Source: Bacteroidales bacterium (GTDB lineage Bacteria > Bacteroidota > Bacteroidia > Bacteroidales > FEN-979). Taken from it: a stretch of 64,000 bases of DNA. The stretch lies in NCBI GenBank assembly GCA_030681475.1, contig JAUXWT010000103.1, positions 1-64,000 on the forward strand, read 5' to 3'. A model generated the notes under the pieces. It saw nothing but the letters and a program-made list of their open reading frames with translations, was not told the origin of the DNA and did not search any database. The translations under genes were made by a program, and so were the position numbers. Positions 42,497-51,391 of this stretch are shown here, in pieces. Numbering within the stretch: position 1 is the stretch's first letter; each line of letters opens with the position of its first letter.

Positions 42497-43459
42497 TTGG
42501 GAATACGCGTTAAATTGCACCAATGTTACAAAAGTAAAAACCTGATTACCTGGAAATCATATATCAATGGCTTTAAAGCCTACCTGCAATTGGAGAAATC
42601 GCTTTCGGCGAATTCCGTGGAGGCCTATATTCACGATGTGGAAAAGGTAACCCAGTATCTTGACCTGCAAGGTATGACGCTGAGCCCGGAAAAGGTGGAA
42701 AGGCATCATCTTCAGTCATTTCTGCAATGGATTACTGAACTTGGCATGACGGCACGCACCCAGGCCAGGGTGATCTCGGGATTGCGTGCATTTTATCGCT
42801 ACCTGATCCTGGAGAACATCGTGCAACGAGATCCCACAGAACTGCTTGAATCACCAAAGATCGGCATGAAGCTTCCCGTAACACTCAATGTAAACGAGAT
42901 AGATCAGTTGATCAGTCAGCTTGATCTCAGCAAGGCGGAGGAAAAGAGGAACAAAGCCATGCTGGAAACCCTTTACGGTTGCGGGCTCCGGGTCTCTGAG
43001 TTGGTCAACCTGAAGATATCGAACCTCTATTTTAATGACGGATTCATCAAAGTAACCGGGAAAGGCAACAAGGAGCGGCTGGTTCCGGTCGGTAGCGTTG
43101 CACAAAAGGAGATCCTGTTTTATTTATCGGACCTTCGGCCGCACATCCCTGTGAAGAAAGGGCAGGAAGATGTCTTATTTTTGAACCGGCGCGGCGCAGG
43201 ACTCTCCCGGGTCATGATATTTACCATCATCAAAAGGCTTGCACTGCAGGCCGGAATCAAAAAGAAGATCAGTCCGCACACATTCCGCCACTCATTTGCC
43301 ACGCATCTGGTGGAGGGCGGCGCCGACCTCCGTGCTGTGCAGGAGATGCTGGGACATGAATCGATCACAACGACCGAGATATACACGCACCTGGACAGGG
43401 ATTATTTGAGGAGTACGATCATACAGTTTCATCCGAGAAATAGCGAAATGGTGAGATAG
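42497..43459 (+). CDS. tyrosine recombinase, XerD-like
   Basis: 320 residues. An N-terminal SAM-like domain (SYINGFKAYLQLEKSLSANSVEAY) and a catalytic domain with Arg in GCGLRVSELVNL (about 165), Lys in TGKGNKERLVPV, His-x-x-Arg in HTFRHSFATH (about 264), His in LGHESI and Tyr in EIYTHL (about 295). Housekeeping XerC/XerD type that resolves chromosome dimers at dif, by length and chromosomal context, not a phage integrase. The frame opens with TTG; no in-frame ATG precedes the conserved part, so the first few residues are uncertain. Confidence 0.85.
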   Translation: MGIRVKLHQCYKSKNLITWKSYINGFKAYLQLEKSLSANSVEAYIHDVEKVTQYLDLQGMTLSPEKVERHHLQSFLQWITELGMTARTQARVISGLRAFYRYLILENIVQRDPTELLESPKIGMKLPVTLNVNEIDQLISQLDLSKAEEKRNKAMLETLYGCGLRVSELVNLKISNLYFNDGFIKVTGKGNKERLVPVGSVAQKEILFYLSDLRPHIPVKKGQEDVLFLNRRGAGLSRVMIFTIIKRLALQAGIKKKISPHTFRHSFATHLVEGGADLRAVQEMLGHESITTTEIYTHLDRDYLRSTIIQFHPRNSEMVR

Positions 43460-43500
43460 CGAAATGGTGAAATCGACTAACTTGCTGATATAAAAACGTC

Positions 43501-45173
43501 ATGAATAACCAGAAACTCTTATTTGTTTTTTTCGCAGGGCTATTATTATCTGCTTCTATTAACTGTATTGGTCAAAGCTGGCAATGGGCCATTAGTTGCG
43601 GTAAGGGAATAAATGATGATTATGCCACGATTGCATCGGATAATTCCGGCAATATATATATGACCGGAAGTTATAATGGACTTGGCATTTTTGGGAATGA
43701 CACCTTAATTTCAAGTGGGTTGGGAGGTCCTTATTTGCCAGTCATGTTTTGCAAGATCAATCCTACCGGATCTTTTCAATGGGTTAAAAGTATCATTGGG
43801 GAGCAACCTTCCGGTGCATTTGCTTCGGTTGCGATCAATAAAAACTTCAACAACATTTATTTTTATGGACAATATAGTGGGGATGTTACTATAGGTGGTT
43901 ATAATTTACAGAGTAATACCGTTCAAATATTCCTGACCAGGTATGATCCTGACGGAAATTGCGAATGGGCAATACAGGCCGGTGGAAACGGGGCTGATTA
44001 TGCTGACAAAGCCTGTGTTGATAACATGGGAAATATTTTCATTGCCGGAATTGTTTATGACACAGCCTCTTTTGACAGCATCATTGTTGGACCCGGAAAT
44101 TATTTAGCAAAATATAATGAGCATGGGAAATGTCAATGGGCAAGGAGAATAGGCAACGGATCCTTCAGTACTCGAGGTATAACGACAAATGGCAGCCAGG
44201 TTATTCTTGTTGGTAAAGCAACCGTGAACTTTCCATTTTATTTCGATTCTTTTTTACTTGATCCGTCAGAGTCACCCCTTGTTGTAGCTTCTTTTGATAC
44301 AAATGGAACGGGCCAATGGGCAAAAATTGAAGGTAAGGGATTAATAAATGGTATTATTAATACAGTGATTGACAGTAACAATAATTTTTATATCAGTGGC
44401 TATGGAGGGAATTTAATATTTGGAAATGACACAGTAATAAACAATTCTAGTTCTTTACAGCTTTTTTTAGTAAAACTCAATAATTTGGGAAATCCAATCT
44501 GGGCAAGAGAATCAAGCGGGTATAATAATGTTAATCCGACTCAATTAACATTGGGGATAAATAACAACATCTATATAACTGGGTATATATCATTCGTTGG
44601 TTTAGTAAATGCAACTACGTACTTTGGGAATTATTTTGTGACTATTGCAGATTTACCGATGAAGGTAGATATGCTTATTGTTGGTTATGATGATAATGGC
44701 AATTGTATTGGGGTTAACCAGGCACCAACTGATTATGCCCAAATGCAGCCTTCCGGTGGTACTTCTGTTGCAGCCGATTTAAATGGGAACTGCATTGTTG
44801 CAGGTCAATTTATCAATTCCACAAATTTCGGTTCGGATACATTAACAAGTCTGGGTAAAAGAGACATTTTCGTAGCTAAATATGGACCATTTTACGATGC
44901 TGGAATTGATGAAAGAACAACAAATAATCAACTGGTCATCTATGCCAATCCGAATGATGGTAAATGTTCGATCCTCCTCCCAAAGGAATTCATGCACGAA
45001 CAAAATCTAACCTTGTCAATTTATAACAGCCGGGAAAACTCATTCGGCAAGTCCCATTGAATAGTAATTGTGAGAAATTTGTATTGAACATCTCCGCCGA
45101 AGGAGTAGGAATTTATTATGCTGCACTCACCAACGGTAAGAATATTTATTCCGGGAAAGTCATTATCCGATAA
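43501..45173 (+). pseudogene. T9SS-sorted SBBP-repeat protein, frameshifted near the C-terminus
   Basis: A signal peptide is followed by about 450 residues of SBBP/WD-like repeats (NSGNIYMTGSYNG, NKNFNNIYFYGQY, NNNFYISGYGGN, NGNCIVAGQF). The main frame stops at 45060 after NSRENSFGKSH. In the frame beside it the sequence continues as GKLIRQVPLNSNCEKFVLNISAEGVGIYYAALTNGKNIYSGKVIIR to a stop at 45173, the end of a type A T9SS sorting domain. One lost base in the GGG run at 45032-45034 explains it. Without that tail the product would not be exported to the surface. A sequencing error is the alternative. Confidence 0.85.
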
Positions 45174-45186
45174 GATTTTTCACCAT

Positions 45187-45210
45187 TTCGCTATTTCGCT
45201 ATTTCGCTAT
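45187..45210. repeat. TTTCGCTA tandem repeat
   Basis: About three copies of an 8-bp unit (ATTTCGCT), the complement of the unit at 46009-46064. Both flank the SDR gene; related words also occur near 43438-43475. Confidence 0.7.
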
Positions 45211-46004
45211 CTGTTAAGCGGTGAGTCCGGCTCCTTCGCCATATGGTTATAAACCAATTTTTCAGTCAATTTCGGGAAAAATTTATTCAACAGCACGGTC
45301 AATTTTCCCTGGGAGGTGAGGATGAGGCGGTCTTTTTTCTTTTCAATGGCATGGACGATCCGCCGGGCAACTTCTTCTGACGTCATGAGTTTGCTTTCGT
45401 CGAGAGGGGTCTCTCCCTGGGAGGTGCCATCCTTCGACAGCGCCACGTTGCGGATGTTCGAGGCGGTAAATCCCGGACAGGCGATCAGCACATGCAGCCC
45501 CTTTTTCAGGTTCTCGATCCGGACAACTTCCAGGAATCCCTGCATGGCAAACTTCGAGGCGGAATAACCGCTCCGCGCGGGAAGTCCCTTATACCCGGCG
45601 ATAGAGGAGACTCCTACCAGTGATCCCCTGGATTCAAGCAGGTAAGGAATGGCAGCTTTGGTGCAATATACCGTTCCCCAGAAGTTGGTGTCCATGACCC
45701 GGCGGAGCACATCAAGTTTTACCTCTACGAAGAGCGCCCGCATGGAGATTCCGGCATTATTCACAAGGATATCGATCCGTCCGAACTTCTCAATTGCTTT
45801 TTGGATCAGCGCTTCACAATCGGATTCTTTGGTGACATCGGTGCGGACATCAAGAATTTCGGTGGATAGTTTATACAGTGCTGGATCAGAAACCCCGGAG
45901 CGGGATGCCAATACCAGTTTTGCTCCCCGCCGGGCGAATTCAAGGGCAAGGGCCAGTCCGATGCCGGAAGAGGCGCCGGTGATGATAACTACTTTGTCTT
46001 TCAT
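45207..46004 (-). CDS. SDR-family oxidoreductase
   Basis: 265 residues, classical SDR: GASSGIG nucleotide motif (residues 10-16), NNAGIS, catalytic Ser in VGVSSIAGYKG and YSASK. The C-terminal part with LLNKFFPKLTEKLVYNHM is typical of SDRs acting on lipid or fatty acyl substrates. Substrate not determined. Short tandem repeats lie at both ends of the gene. Complete. Confidence 0.87.
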   Translation of the reverse strand: MKDKVVIITGASSGIGLALALEFARRGAKLVLASRSGVSDPALYKLSTEILDVRTDVTKESDCEALIQKAIEKFGRIDILVNNAGISMRALFVEVKLDVLRRVMDTNFWGTVYCTKAAIPYLLESRGSLVGVSSIAGYKGLPARSGYSASKFAMQGFLEVVRIENLKKGLHVLIACPGFTASNIRNVALSKDGTSQGETPLDESKLMTSEEVARRIVHAIEKKKDRLILTSQGKLTVLLNKFFPKLTEKLVYNHMAKEPDSPLNR

Positions 46005-46008
46005 AACT

Positions 46009-46070
46009 AAATAGTGAAATAGTGAAATAGTGAAATAGCGAAATAGCGAAATAGCGAAATAGCGAAATTA
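46009..46070. repeat. AAATAGTG/AAATAGCG 8-bp tandem repeat
   Basis: Three copies of AAATAGTG followed by four of AAATAGCG and a partial copy, directly upstream of the SDR gene and 50 bp before the aminotransferase gene. The variant units lie in two blocks, as expected from slippage growth. Confidence 0.9.
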
Positions 46071-46122
46071 ATACATTTTAGGTTTGAAGTGATTTAGTAT
46101 ATTCGTGGATTAAAACCATGCA

Positions 46123-47310
46123 ATGACTGAGCGTGAAATGTTCTACCGGCACTTGGGGCTGCCTTCGTTTAACCCGATGGGGCTGGAGATTGAAAAAGCG
46201 GAAGGCATTTACCTGTATTCAAAATCGGGGGAGCAGTATATTGATCTCGTGGCAGGGATCACTGTAAGCAATACAGGGCATCGTCATCCGAAGGTGCTTG
46301 AGGCGATCCGCGACCAGTTGGACAAGTACCTGCACCTCAATGTTTATGGTGAGTTCATCCAGACGCCGCAGGTGCGCCTGGCCGAACGGCTGGCAGGACT
46401 TTTACCTGATAAACTTGATTCGGTCTATTTTGTCAATTCGGGCAGCGAAGCCATCGAGGGGGCATTAAAGCTGGCCAAGCGGTTCACCGGCCGTACCGAG
46501 ATCATCTCGTTTATTGATTCCTATCATGGAAGTACCCATGGCAGTTTGAGTATCCTTGGAAATGAGACACTGAAGAATGCCTTCAGGCCGTTACTCCCGG
46601 ATGTCAGGCATATCGAGTTCAACAATTACTGCCACCTGGAGAAGATATCCACCCGAACTGCCTGCGTTGTCATCGAACTGGTACAGGCCGAAGCCGGGAT
46701 CATCCCCGTGGAGGAGTATTTTCTGCACCAGTTGAAAAAGCGGTGTGCACGGGATGGCGCCCTGATCATTGTTGACGATGTCCAGATGGGGATGGGCAGG
46801 ACAGGCAAACTTTTCAGCTTTGACCATCACGATTTTGTTCCCGACATCCTGGTGCTGGCAAAAGCGCTGGGTGCAGGCATGCCGCTGGGGGCTTTCATTG
46901 CACCCAGGAAGATGATGGATACGCTGGCATACAACCCGGAACTGGGACACATCACCACATTTGGGGGGCATCCGGTGAGTTGTGCAGCGGCGCTCGCCGG
47001 GCTTGAAGTGATCTTATCAGATGAGCTTATCCCCGAAGTTGAAATGAAGGGCAACATGTTTGTGGAAAGGCTTTCCGGACATCCGGCCATCTCAGAGATA
47101 CGCCGGGCAGGACTTGCCCTTGGTGTTGATCTCGCGCAACCGCAAAAAAGAAACGACTTCATGAAAGAGGCGTTAGAACATGGCCTGATCATCGACTGGT
47201 ACCTGTTCAAACCTGCGACGTTCCGTATTGCTCCTCCCCTCACGATCACCGTTGAAGAGATCGGCAATGCGTGTGATCAGATGCTATTGGCGTTGAATAA
47301 GGCAGAATGA
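46123..47310 (+). CDS. class III aminotransferase
   Basis: 395 residues, PLP-dependent fold type I. GSEAIEGALKLAKRFTGR binds PLP phosphate, SYHGST stacks the ring, IIVDDVQMGMGRTG carries the Asp that pairs with the pyridine nitrogen (the usual DEVQ is DDVQ), and the Schiff-base Lys is in VLAKALGAGMPLGAF. Near acetylornithine, 4-aminobutyrate or ornithine aminotransferases; the substrate cannot be fixed from the sequence. The aat gene follows after 10 bp, so the two are probably cotranscribed. Confidence 0.88.
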   Translation: MTEREMFYRHLGLPSFNPMGLEIEKAEGIYLYSKSGEQYIDLVAGITVSNTGHRHPKVLEAIRDQLDKYLHLNVYGEFIQTPQVRLAERLAGLLPDKLDSVYFVNSGSEAIEGALKLAKRFTGRTEIISFIDSYHGSTHGSLSILGNETLKNAFRPLLPDVRHIEFNNYCHLEKISTRTACVVIELVQAEAGIIPVEEYFLHQLKKRCARDGALIIVDDVQMGMGRTGKLFSFDHHDFVPDILVLAKALGAGMPLGAFIAPRKMMDTLAYNPELGHITTFGGHPVSCAAALAGLEVILSDELIPEVEMKGNMFVERLSGHPAISEIRRAGLALGVDLAQPQKRNDFMKEALEHGLIIDWYLFKPATFRIAPPLTITVEEIGNACDQMLLALNKAE

Positions 47311-47320
47311 AAGTTAAATA

Positions 47321-47998
47321 ATGACCGTATATCTTTTACCGGAAGAACCAATTTTTCCTCCAGTCGATGAGGCGGAACCCGACGGGCTGGTTGCCATTGG
47401 CGGGGACCTTTCGCCAGACCGGTTGTTGCAGGCATACGTTCATGGCATATTTCCATGGTTCAGGGATGAGGAAGATGTGTACTGGTATTCCCCCGATCCG
47501 CGGATGGTTTTGTTCCCCGAACAGTTCAGAATTTCTGATTCGCTGAACAGGATTATCACTGGGAAACGATTCAAAGTGAAGTTTGATACTAAGTTTGAAC
47601 AAGTGATCCGCAGTTGCGCGGCTGTTCCGCGACCCGGGCAGGACGGTACCTGGATCAGCCCGGATTTCATCAATGCATATATTGCGTTGCATAAGCTGGG
47701 ATTTGCCCATTCAGTGGAGGTGTTTTCCGGAGAGGAGCTTGTCGGTGGTTTGTATGGTATATCCCTGGGCGCTGCTTTTTTTGGAGAAAGCATGTTTTAC
47801 TCCATGAACAATGCTTCAAAAGTGGGATTCCATGCATTGGTTGAACGCTGCAGGGAATACGGGTTCAGATTTATTGACTGCCAAACGGAGACATCTCATC
47901 TGCTCAGGTTGGGCGCAACACTGCTTGAGCGTAAGGATTACATTTTACAACTGGAGGAAGCCCTTACCAAAGAAACAATCAGGGGTATCTGGAGATGA
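47321..47998 (+). CDS. aat: leucyl/phenylalanyl-tRNA-protein transferase
   Basis: 225 residues. Family motifs are all visible: PDGLVAIGGDLSPDRLLQAYVHGIFPWF, YWYSPDPRMVL, TWISPDFINAYIALHKLGFAHSVEVF, GGLYGISLGAAFFGESMFY and FIDCQTETSHLLRLGA. It moves Leu or Phe from tRNA to proteins beginning with Arg or Lys, making N-degrons read by ClpS (gene at 33 kb). The complete bacterial N-degron branch is therefore represented in the window apart from the protease itself. Confidence 0.95.
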   Translation: MTVYLLPEEPIFPPVDEAEPDGLVAIGGDLSPDRLLQAYVHGIFPWFRDEEDVYWYSPDPRMVLFPEQFRISDSLNRIITGKRFKVKFDTKFEQVIRSCAAVPRPGQDGTWISPDFINAYIALHKLGFAHSVEVFSGEELVGGLYGISLGAAFFGESMFYSMNNASKVGFHALVERCREYGFRFIDCQTETSHLLRLGATLLERKDYILQLEEALTKETIRGIWR

Positions 47999-48098
47999 AA
48001 AACACCTCATCCCCTAAAGAATGGCGTCCCAAAAAGTCGTCCTCTTTTTTATTAATTGCCCTCGGGCCAGACAGCCTCGTTAAAGGTGATTGACGCCT

Positions 48099-48235
48099 AA
48101 TCCCGTTAGGGATTTAATCTGGGTAGTGAATGATTGGAATGATGATTATTTCGTCCCGTACGGGACGAGATGAATGCGTTCGCTACAAAGCTACCCATAT
48201 AAGGTGCCTAACGGCACAATGCTATTCATAAGCAT
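48099..48235. repeat. REP-like multi-hairpin intergenic element
   Basis: Four small palindromes in 137 bp: AATCCC-GTTA-GGGATT (48099-48114), CGTCCCGTACGGGACG (48152-48167, perfect), GTGCC-TAAC-GGCAC (48204-48217) and ATGCT-ATTCATA-AGCAT (48219-48235). The words GGGTAG (48121-48126) and CTACCC (48191-48196) pair around the second hairpin. Related intergenic palindromes of the CCCG-TAC-GGG type occur widely in Bacteroidota, so this is probably a member of a dispersed family. Confidence 0.65.
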
Positions 48236-48307
48236 CATGGGTTTAAAAACAAGAGGTTATCTCATGCTTTTGTGACAGCCTTTAAATAGGATCTGGTGAC
48301 CAGGCAA

Positions 48308-49519
48308 TCATTTAATTCCGAGTTTTTTTCTGATGTCTGCAGGGATGGCATTTTTATGGACCATGATATCCATGGTTTTCAGTCTGACAAAAGGTTCTGA
48401 AGCATATAAATAGCCATTGTAAGGACTACTTCCCTCGGTACCCCAGGAATTTTTGACCAGGTAATATTTTGTGCCGTTCTGATCTTTGGCAATGCCGGTG
48501 ATGTGCATGCCATGGTCGTCGGTGGATTGATAGTTGTCGAATTCCAGTTGACGCATCTCCTGGGTGATCTTCTTTTCCGGGTTTGGTTTATCAAACTTAA
48601 AAAGAAGTTTATCTTTTTCTGCATCCGTCATTTTTGACCATTTATCGCTTTCCATACCAGCTATTTCGGTGGCATTTTTATCAGGAACTACCGCCACACC
48701 TGTTTTCCATGCAAATCCTTTTTCGCTGATGTCGGTGCCCCATACGACAGTATAGCCTGTATTGATCGAGTTATCAATCACCTGAATAAGTTCATCGAGC
48801 GGCACATTATAGATCTCGCCTAATTCCCAGTTGTCAGGGATTTCAATAACGAATTTTGAATAGAACGGATGATGTGTAAAAGAACCTATTTCAATATAAT
48901 CGTCAGGGTTGAGACCCGTCATTCCGGCAAAAGATTTTGGCGTGTATTCCTTTCCCTTATAGGTGAATTTCTCCGGGACCTTTCCAAGGTAAGCATCAAG
49001 AAGTCCATTGAATCCCTTGTGCCATACAGGGGTGAGTTTTTTATTCGGATTCTTAAGAACAGCATCCACTGCAGCGCTCAGGACTGCATCCATTTCTCCA
49101 TGGACCGGATTGGGTTCGTCGATGGTCATGCCGGTATAAGCCTCTTCGGGCATCATGCCATATTTCCTGAGAACCGTCGTTACATCATGCGCTGCCCCCC
49201 CGCCGCCAAAGTTGTGTTTGCCATTGAACCTGATGTATATCACTGCCTTATCAGCGTATGCATTTCGGACACAAAACATTTCCGACAGGTCAAAGGTGTC
49301 CTTGCCTGTACGAAGGAGTTCAGACTCAAGAAAAGAGATCGCCGAATAACTCCAGCATGTTCCCGAACGATACTGGTTCTTAACGGATGTGGCGGGAAGT
49401 TGTTTTACGGTCGTAAATACATAGCCGGAATCAGACTTTTTCTCTTTATCCTGGGCGACACCCGCTGTAAAAACAACAAAGAAAAGAGACGCAAAAAGGA
49501 ATGAGAAGGGTGTTTTCAT
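48308..49519 (-). CDS. C1 family cysteine peptidase, PepC/bleomycin-hydrolase type, exported
   Basis: 403 residues with a signal peptide (SFLFASLFFVVFTAGVAQ). Papain-fold active site: Gln in NQYRSGTCWS with the catalytic Cys at residue 55, His in DHGMHITGIAKDQNG (about 341) and Asn in YYLVKNSWG. The long insertion after the Cys (EMFCVRNAYADKAVIYIRF) identifies the aminopeptidase C/bleomycin hydrolase group. Cytoplasmic in most bacteria, but exported here, so it probably processes peptides in the periplasm or outside. Complete. Confidence 0.9.
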   Translation of the reverse strand: MKTPFSFLFASLFFVVFTAGVAQDKEKKSDSGYVFTTVKQLPATSVKNQYRSGTCWSYSAISFLESELLRTGKDTFDLSEMFCVRNAYADKAVIYIRFNGKHNFGGGGAAHDVTTVLRKYGMMPEEAYTGMTIDEPNPVHGEMDAVLSAAVDAVLKNPNKKLTPVWHKGFNGLLDAYLGKVPEKFTYKGKEYTPKSFAGMTGLNPDDYIEIGSFTHHPFYSKFVIEIPDNWELGEIYNVPLDELIQVIDNSINTGYTVVWGTDISEKGFAWKTGVAVVPDKNATEIAGMESDKWSKMTDAEKDKLLFKFDKPNPEKKITQEMRQLEFDNYQSTDDHGMHITGIAKDQNGTKYYLVKNSWGTEGSSPYNGYLYASEPFVRLKTMDIMVHKNAIPADIRKKLGIK

Positions 49520-49560
49520 GTAAAATTTATTAAAGTAAAGATTAAATCGTGCAATGTAAC

Positions 49561-49609
49561 TGCCGACTGCCGACTGCCGACTGCCGACTGCCGACTGCCG
49601 ACTGCCGAC
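49561..49609. repeat. TGCCGAC 7-bp tandem repeat
   Basis: Seven perfect copies of the 7-bp unit in the gap upstream of the peptidase gene. Nothing else is recognisable in 49520-49749. Confidence 0.92.
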
Positions 49610-49749
49610 TTCTAATTACGGCATCAAATGTAAGGAGATTACCCTAACGTTGCAAGAATTTTCTTTGACTTGGGGGAATTTGACGATGAACGATTAAAAT
49701 CGTGACAGGTGACGTGTGACAGTATGGTAGGGAAGGTTGTCATGATTTC

Positions 49750-50688
49750 TTATTCAAACGGATGTGTGTTGTTGAAGTCGGGTCGGTAGAATTCGCTGCT
49801 TTCGAATTCCTGGATCCAGCCGTTGAACAAGCCACATTTTTCCATCTCTTCTGTCACTTGTCTGTATTCCGCTTTGGTAACCCCCCGGCCAAGTTGAGGA
49901 TGGTTTTTAACCTGTTTGGTCGGGTAATATTGGGCCATAAGGGAAACGTGAATCCGGGGAGAAAGTTCTCCGGCCAGAAATCTCAAGACCGCAAGGCTGT
50001 TCGCAACCTGGCCTGGCAAAACCAGGTGTCGCACGATAATTCCTGATACGGCTGTATCGTCTTCATCTGTGATCAGAGCGGCACCCTTCTGACGATACAT
50101 CTCTTTCAGCGCCTTTTTTGCAAACTCCGGATAATCGTGGGCGCCGGAGTATTTCCGGGCAATTTCCGGATCCAAGTATTTGAGGTCGGGCAGGAAGACA
50201 TCAATGACACCTTCAAGGGTCATCAGGGTTTCAGCCTTGTCATACCCATTCGTGTTGTAAACCCAGACAGGCTTGTAGCCCAGCGATTGGATGATGCTGA
50301 TGATCACCTTCACATGGGGAATAAAATGCGATGGTGAGACGAAGCCAACCCGATTGATTCCCTGGTCTAAGATCGTCGTTACCTGCCTGATTACCTCCCC
50401 GATCTCCATTCTGTATCCTGTCCGGCTGGCCTGATTGTCACTGATCTGGTGATTCTGGCAATAAATGCATTGAAGATTGCAATTGGTAAAAAAAATGTTG
50501 CATATCCCGTCTGTACCACTGATGGCCGGTTCCTCCCCCCTGTGGATACAAATAGAGCCGATGTTAAATGAAACATCGCTATTACACCAGCCAAGCCTCC
50601 CTGAAAGCCTGTCGGTTTGACAATTTCTTGGACACAGGGAACAATTTCCGAGTTCTTTTAATGGACCGGTAAAAGCATCAAAATTCAA
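49750..50688 (-). CDS. radical SAM protein, PflA-like
   Basis: 312 residues. The cluster motif is TNCNLQCIYCQNH (about residue 70), a CxxxCxxC form; an additional N-terminal Cys set (CSLCPRNCQTDRL, GWCNSD) may hold a second cluster or zinc. This is the group annotated as putative pyruvate-formate-lyase activating enzymes (AmmeMemoRadiSam neighbours), whose substrate is usually unknown. The frame opens with TTG and has no suitable in-frame ATG. Divergent from the HAD gene. Confidence 0.82.
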   Translation of the reverse strand: MNFDAFTGPLKELGNCSLCPRNCQTDRLSGRLGWCNSDVSFNIGSICIHRGEEPAISGTDGICNIFFTNCNLQCIYCQNHQISDNQASRTGYRMEIGEVIRQVTTILDQGINRVGFVSPSHFIPHVKVIISIIQSLGYKPVWVYNTNGYDKAETLMTLEGVIDVFLPDLKYLDPEIARKYSGAHDYPEFAKKALKEMYRQKGAALITDEDDTAVSGIIVRHLVLPGQVANSLAVLRFLAGELSPRIHVSLMAQYYPTKQVKNHPQLGRGVTKAEYRQVTEEMEKCGLFNGWIQEFESSEFYRPDFNNTHPFE

Positions 50689-50710
50689 AGGAGAGGACTG
50701 TTTTTTTCGC

Positions 50711-50718
50711 TATTTTTG
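50711..50718 (+). promoter_or_regulatory. candidate -7 box of the glycosidase operon
   Basis: TATTTTTG fits TAnnTTTG and lies 26 bp before the HAD gene ATG. The -33 region is T-rich without a clear TTG. Confidence 0.45.
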
Positions 50719-50744
50719 ACAAATCAAGTGCAAAACTACGGATA

Positions 50745-51386
50745 ATGATGATGGAATTAAAGAAATACACGCATATCATCTGGGATTGGAACGGTACGCT
50801 GCTCGACGATGCGTGGCTTTGCGTGGATGTAATGAATGGCATGCTGAAGGAACGAGGCCTGGCATTGAAGACTGTCGCAGAATACCAGGAATTATTTGAT
50901 TTTCCGGTGAAGGATTATTACGTAAAACTTGGATTTGACTTTGACAAAGAGCCATTTGATGAAGTCGGGCTGGAATTCATCATACGTTATAACCGGCGCC
51001 AGGGCGAAACCCGTCTTCACCCTGAAGTCCATGCAGTGCTTGCGCAGATGGCAACGCTGGGGTTCACACAGCATATTCTTTCTGCCCGTGAGCATAACGA
51101 ATTGATCGCTGAGACCAGGTCACTTGGCGTATTCGGATACTTTAACCGTATCCGCGGCCTGGATGATCACTATGCCCACGGAAAGACCGATGTGGGCTTG
51201 CGACTTGTTGAGGAGATCGGAGCGGCTAAAACAAAGATCCTGTTTATCGGCGACACCCTGCATGATGCTGAAGTTGCTGCCGAACTTGGAATTGATTGCA
51301 TTCTTATTCCCAATGGCCACCATAGTGAACAACGACTAACGCAAGTGAATGTACCTTTGATCTACTCCTTGAATGATTTAATTTAA
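50745..51386 (+). CDS. HAD-family phosphatase, Gph-like
   Basis: 213 residues. HAD motif I is DWNGTLLDD (the usual DxDGT is DWNGT, with Asn for the second Asp), motif II is in HILSAREHNE, and motif IV is FIGDTLHDAEVAAELG. Similar to phosphoglycolate phosphatases and sugar-phosphate phosphatases. The Asn replacing the second catalytic Asp occurs in a known subgroup of this family in Bacteroidota. Three in-frame ATGs open the gene. The large glycosidase gene follows after 5 bp. Confidence 0.85.
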   Translation: MMMELKKYTHIIWDWNGTLLDDAWLCVDVMNGMLKERGLALKTVAEYQELFDFPVKDYYVKLGFDFDKEPFDEVGLEFIIRYNRRQGETRLHPEVHAVLAQMATLGFTQHILSAREHNELIAETRSLGVFGYFNRIRGLDDHYAHGKTDVGLRLVEEIGAAKTKILFIGDTLHDAEVAAELGIDCILIPNGHHSEQRLTQVNVPLIYSLNDLI

Positions 51387-51391
51387 TAGTT

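Noticed and set aside
42497-43459. Integrase of the phage-like element
   Set aside because: It is 18 kb away among housekeeping genes and has the length and motifs of chromosomal XerC/XerD.
46123-47310. Inactive aminotransferase because DEVQ is replaced by DDVQ
   Set aside because: The Asp that contacts the cofactor is retained, as is the Schiff-base Lys, so activity is expected.
49561-49609. CRISPR array
   Set aside because: The repeats are 7 bp with no spacers; the same holds for the 8-bp repeats at 46.0 and 45.2 kb.
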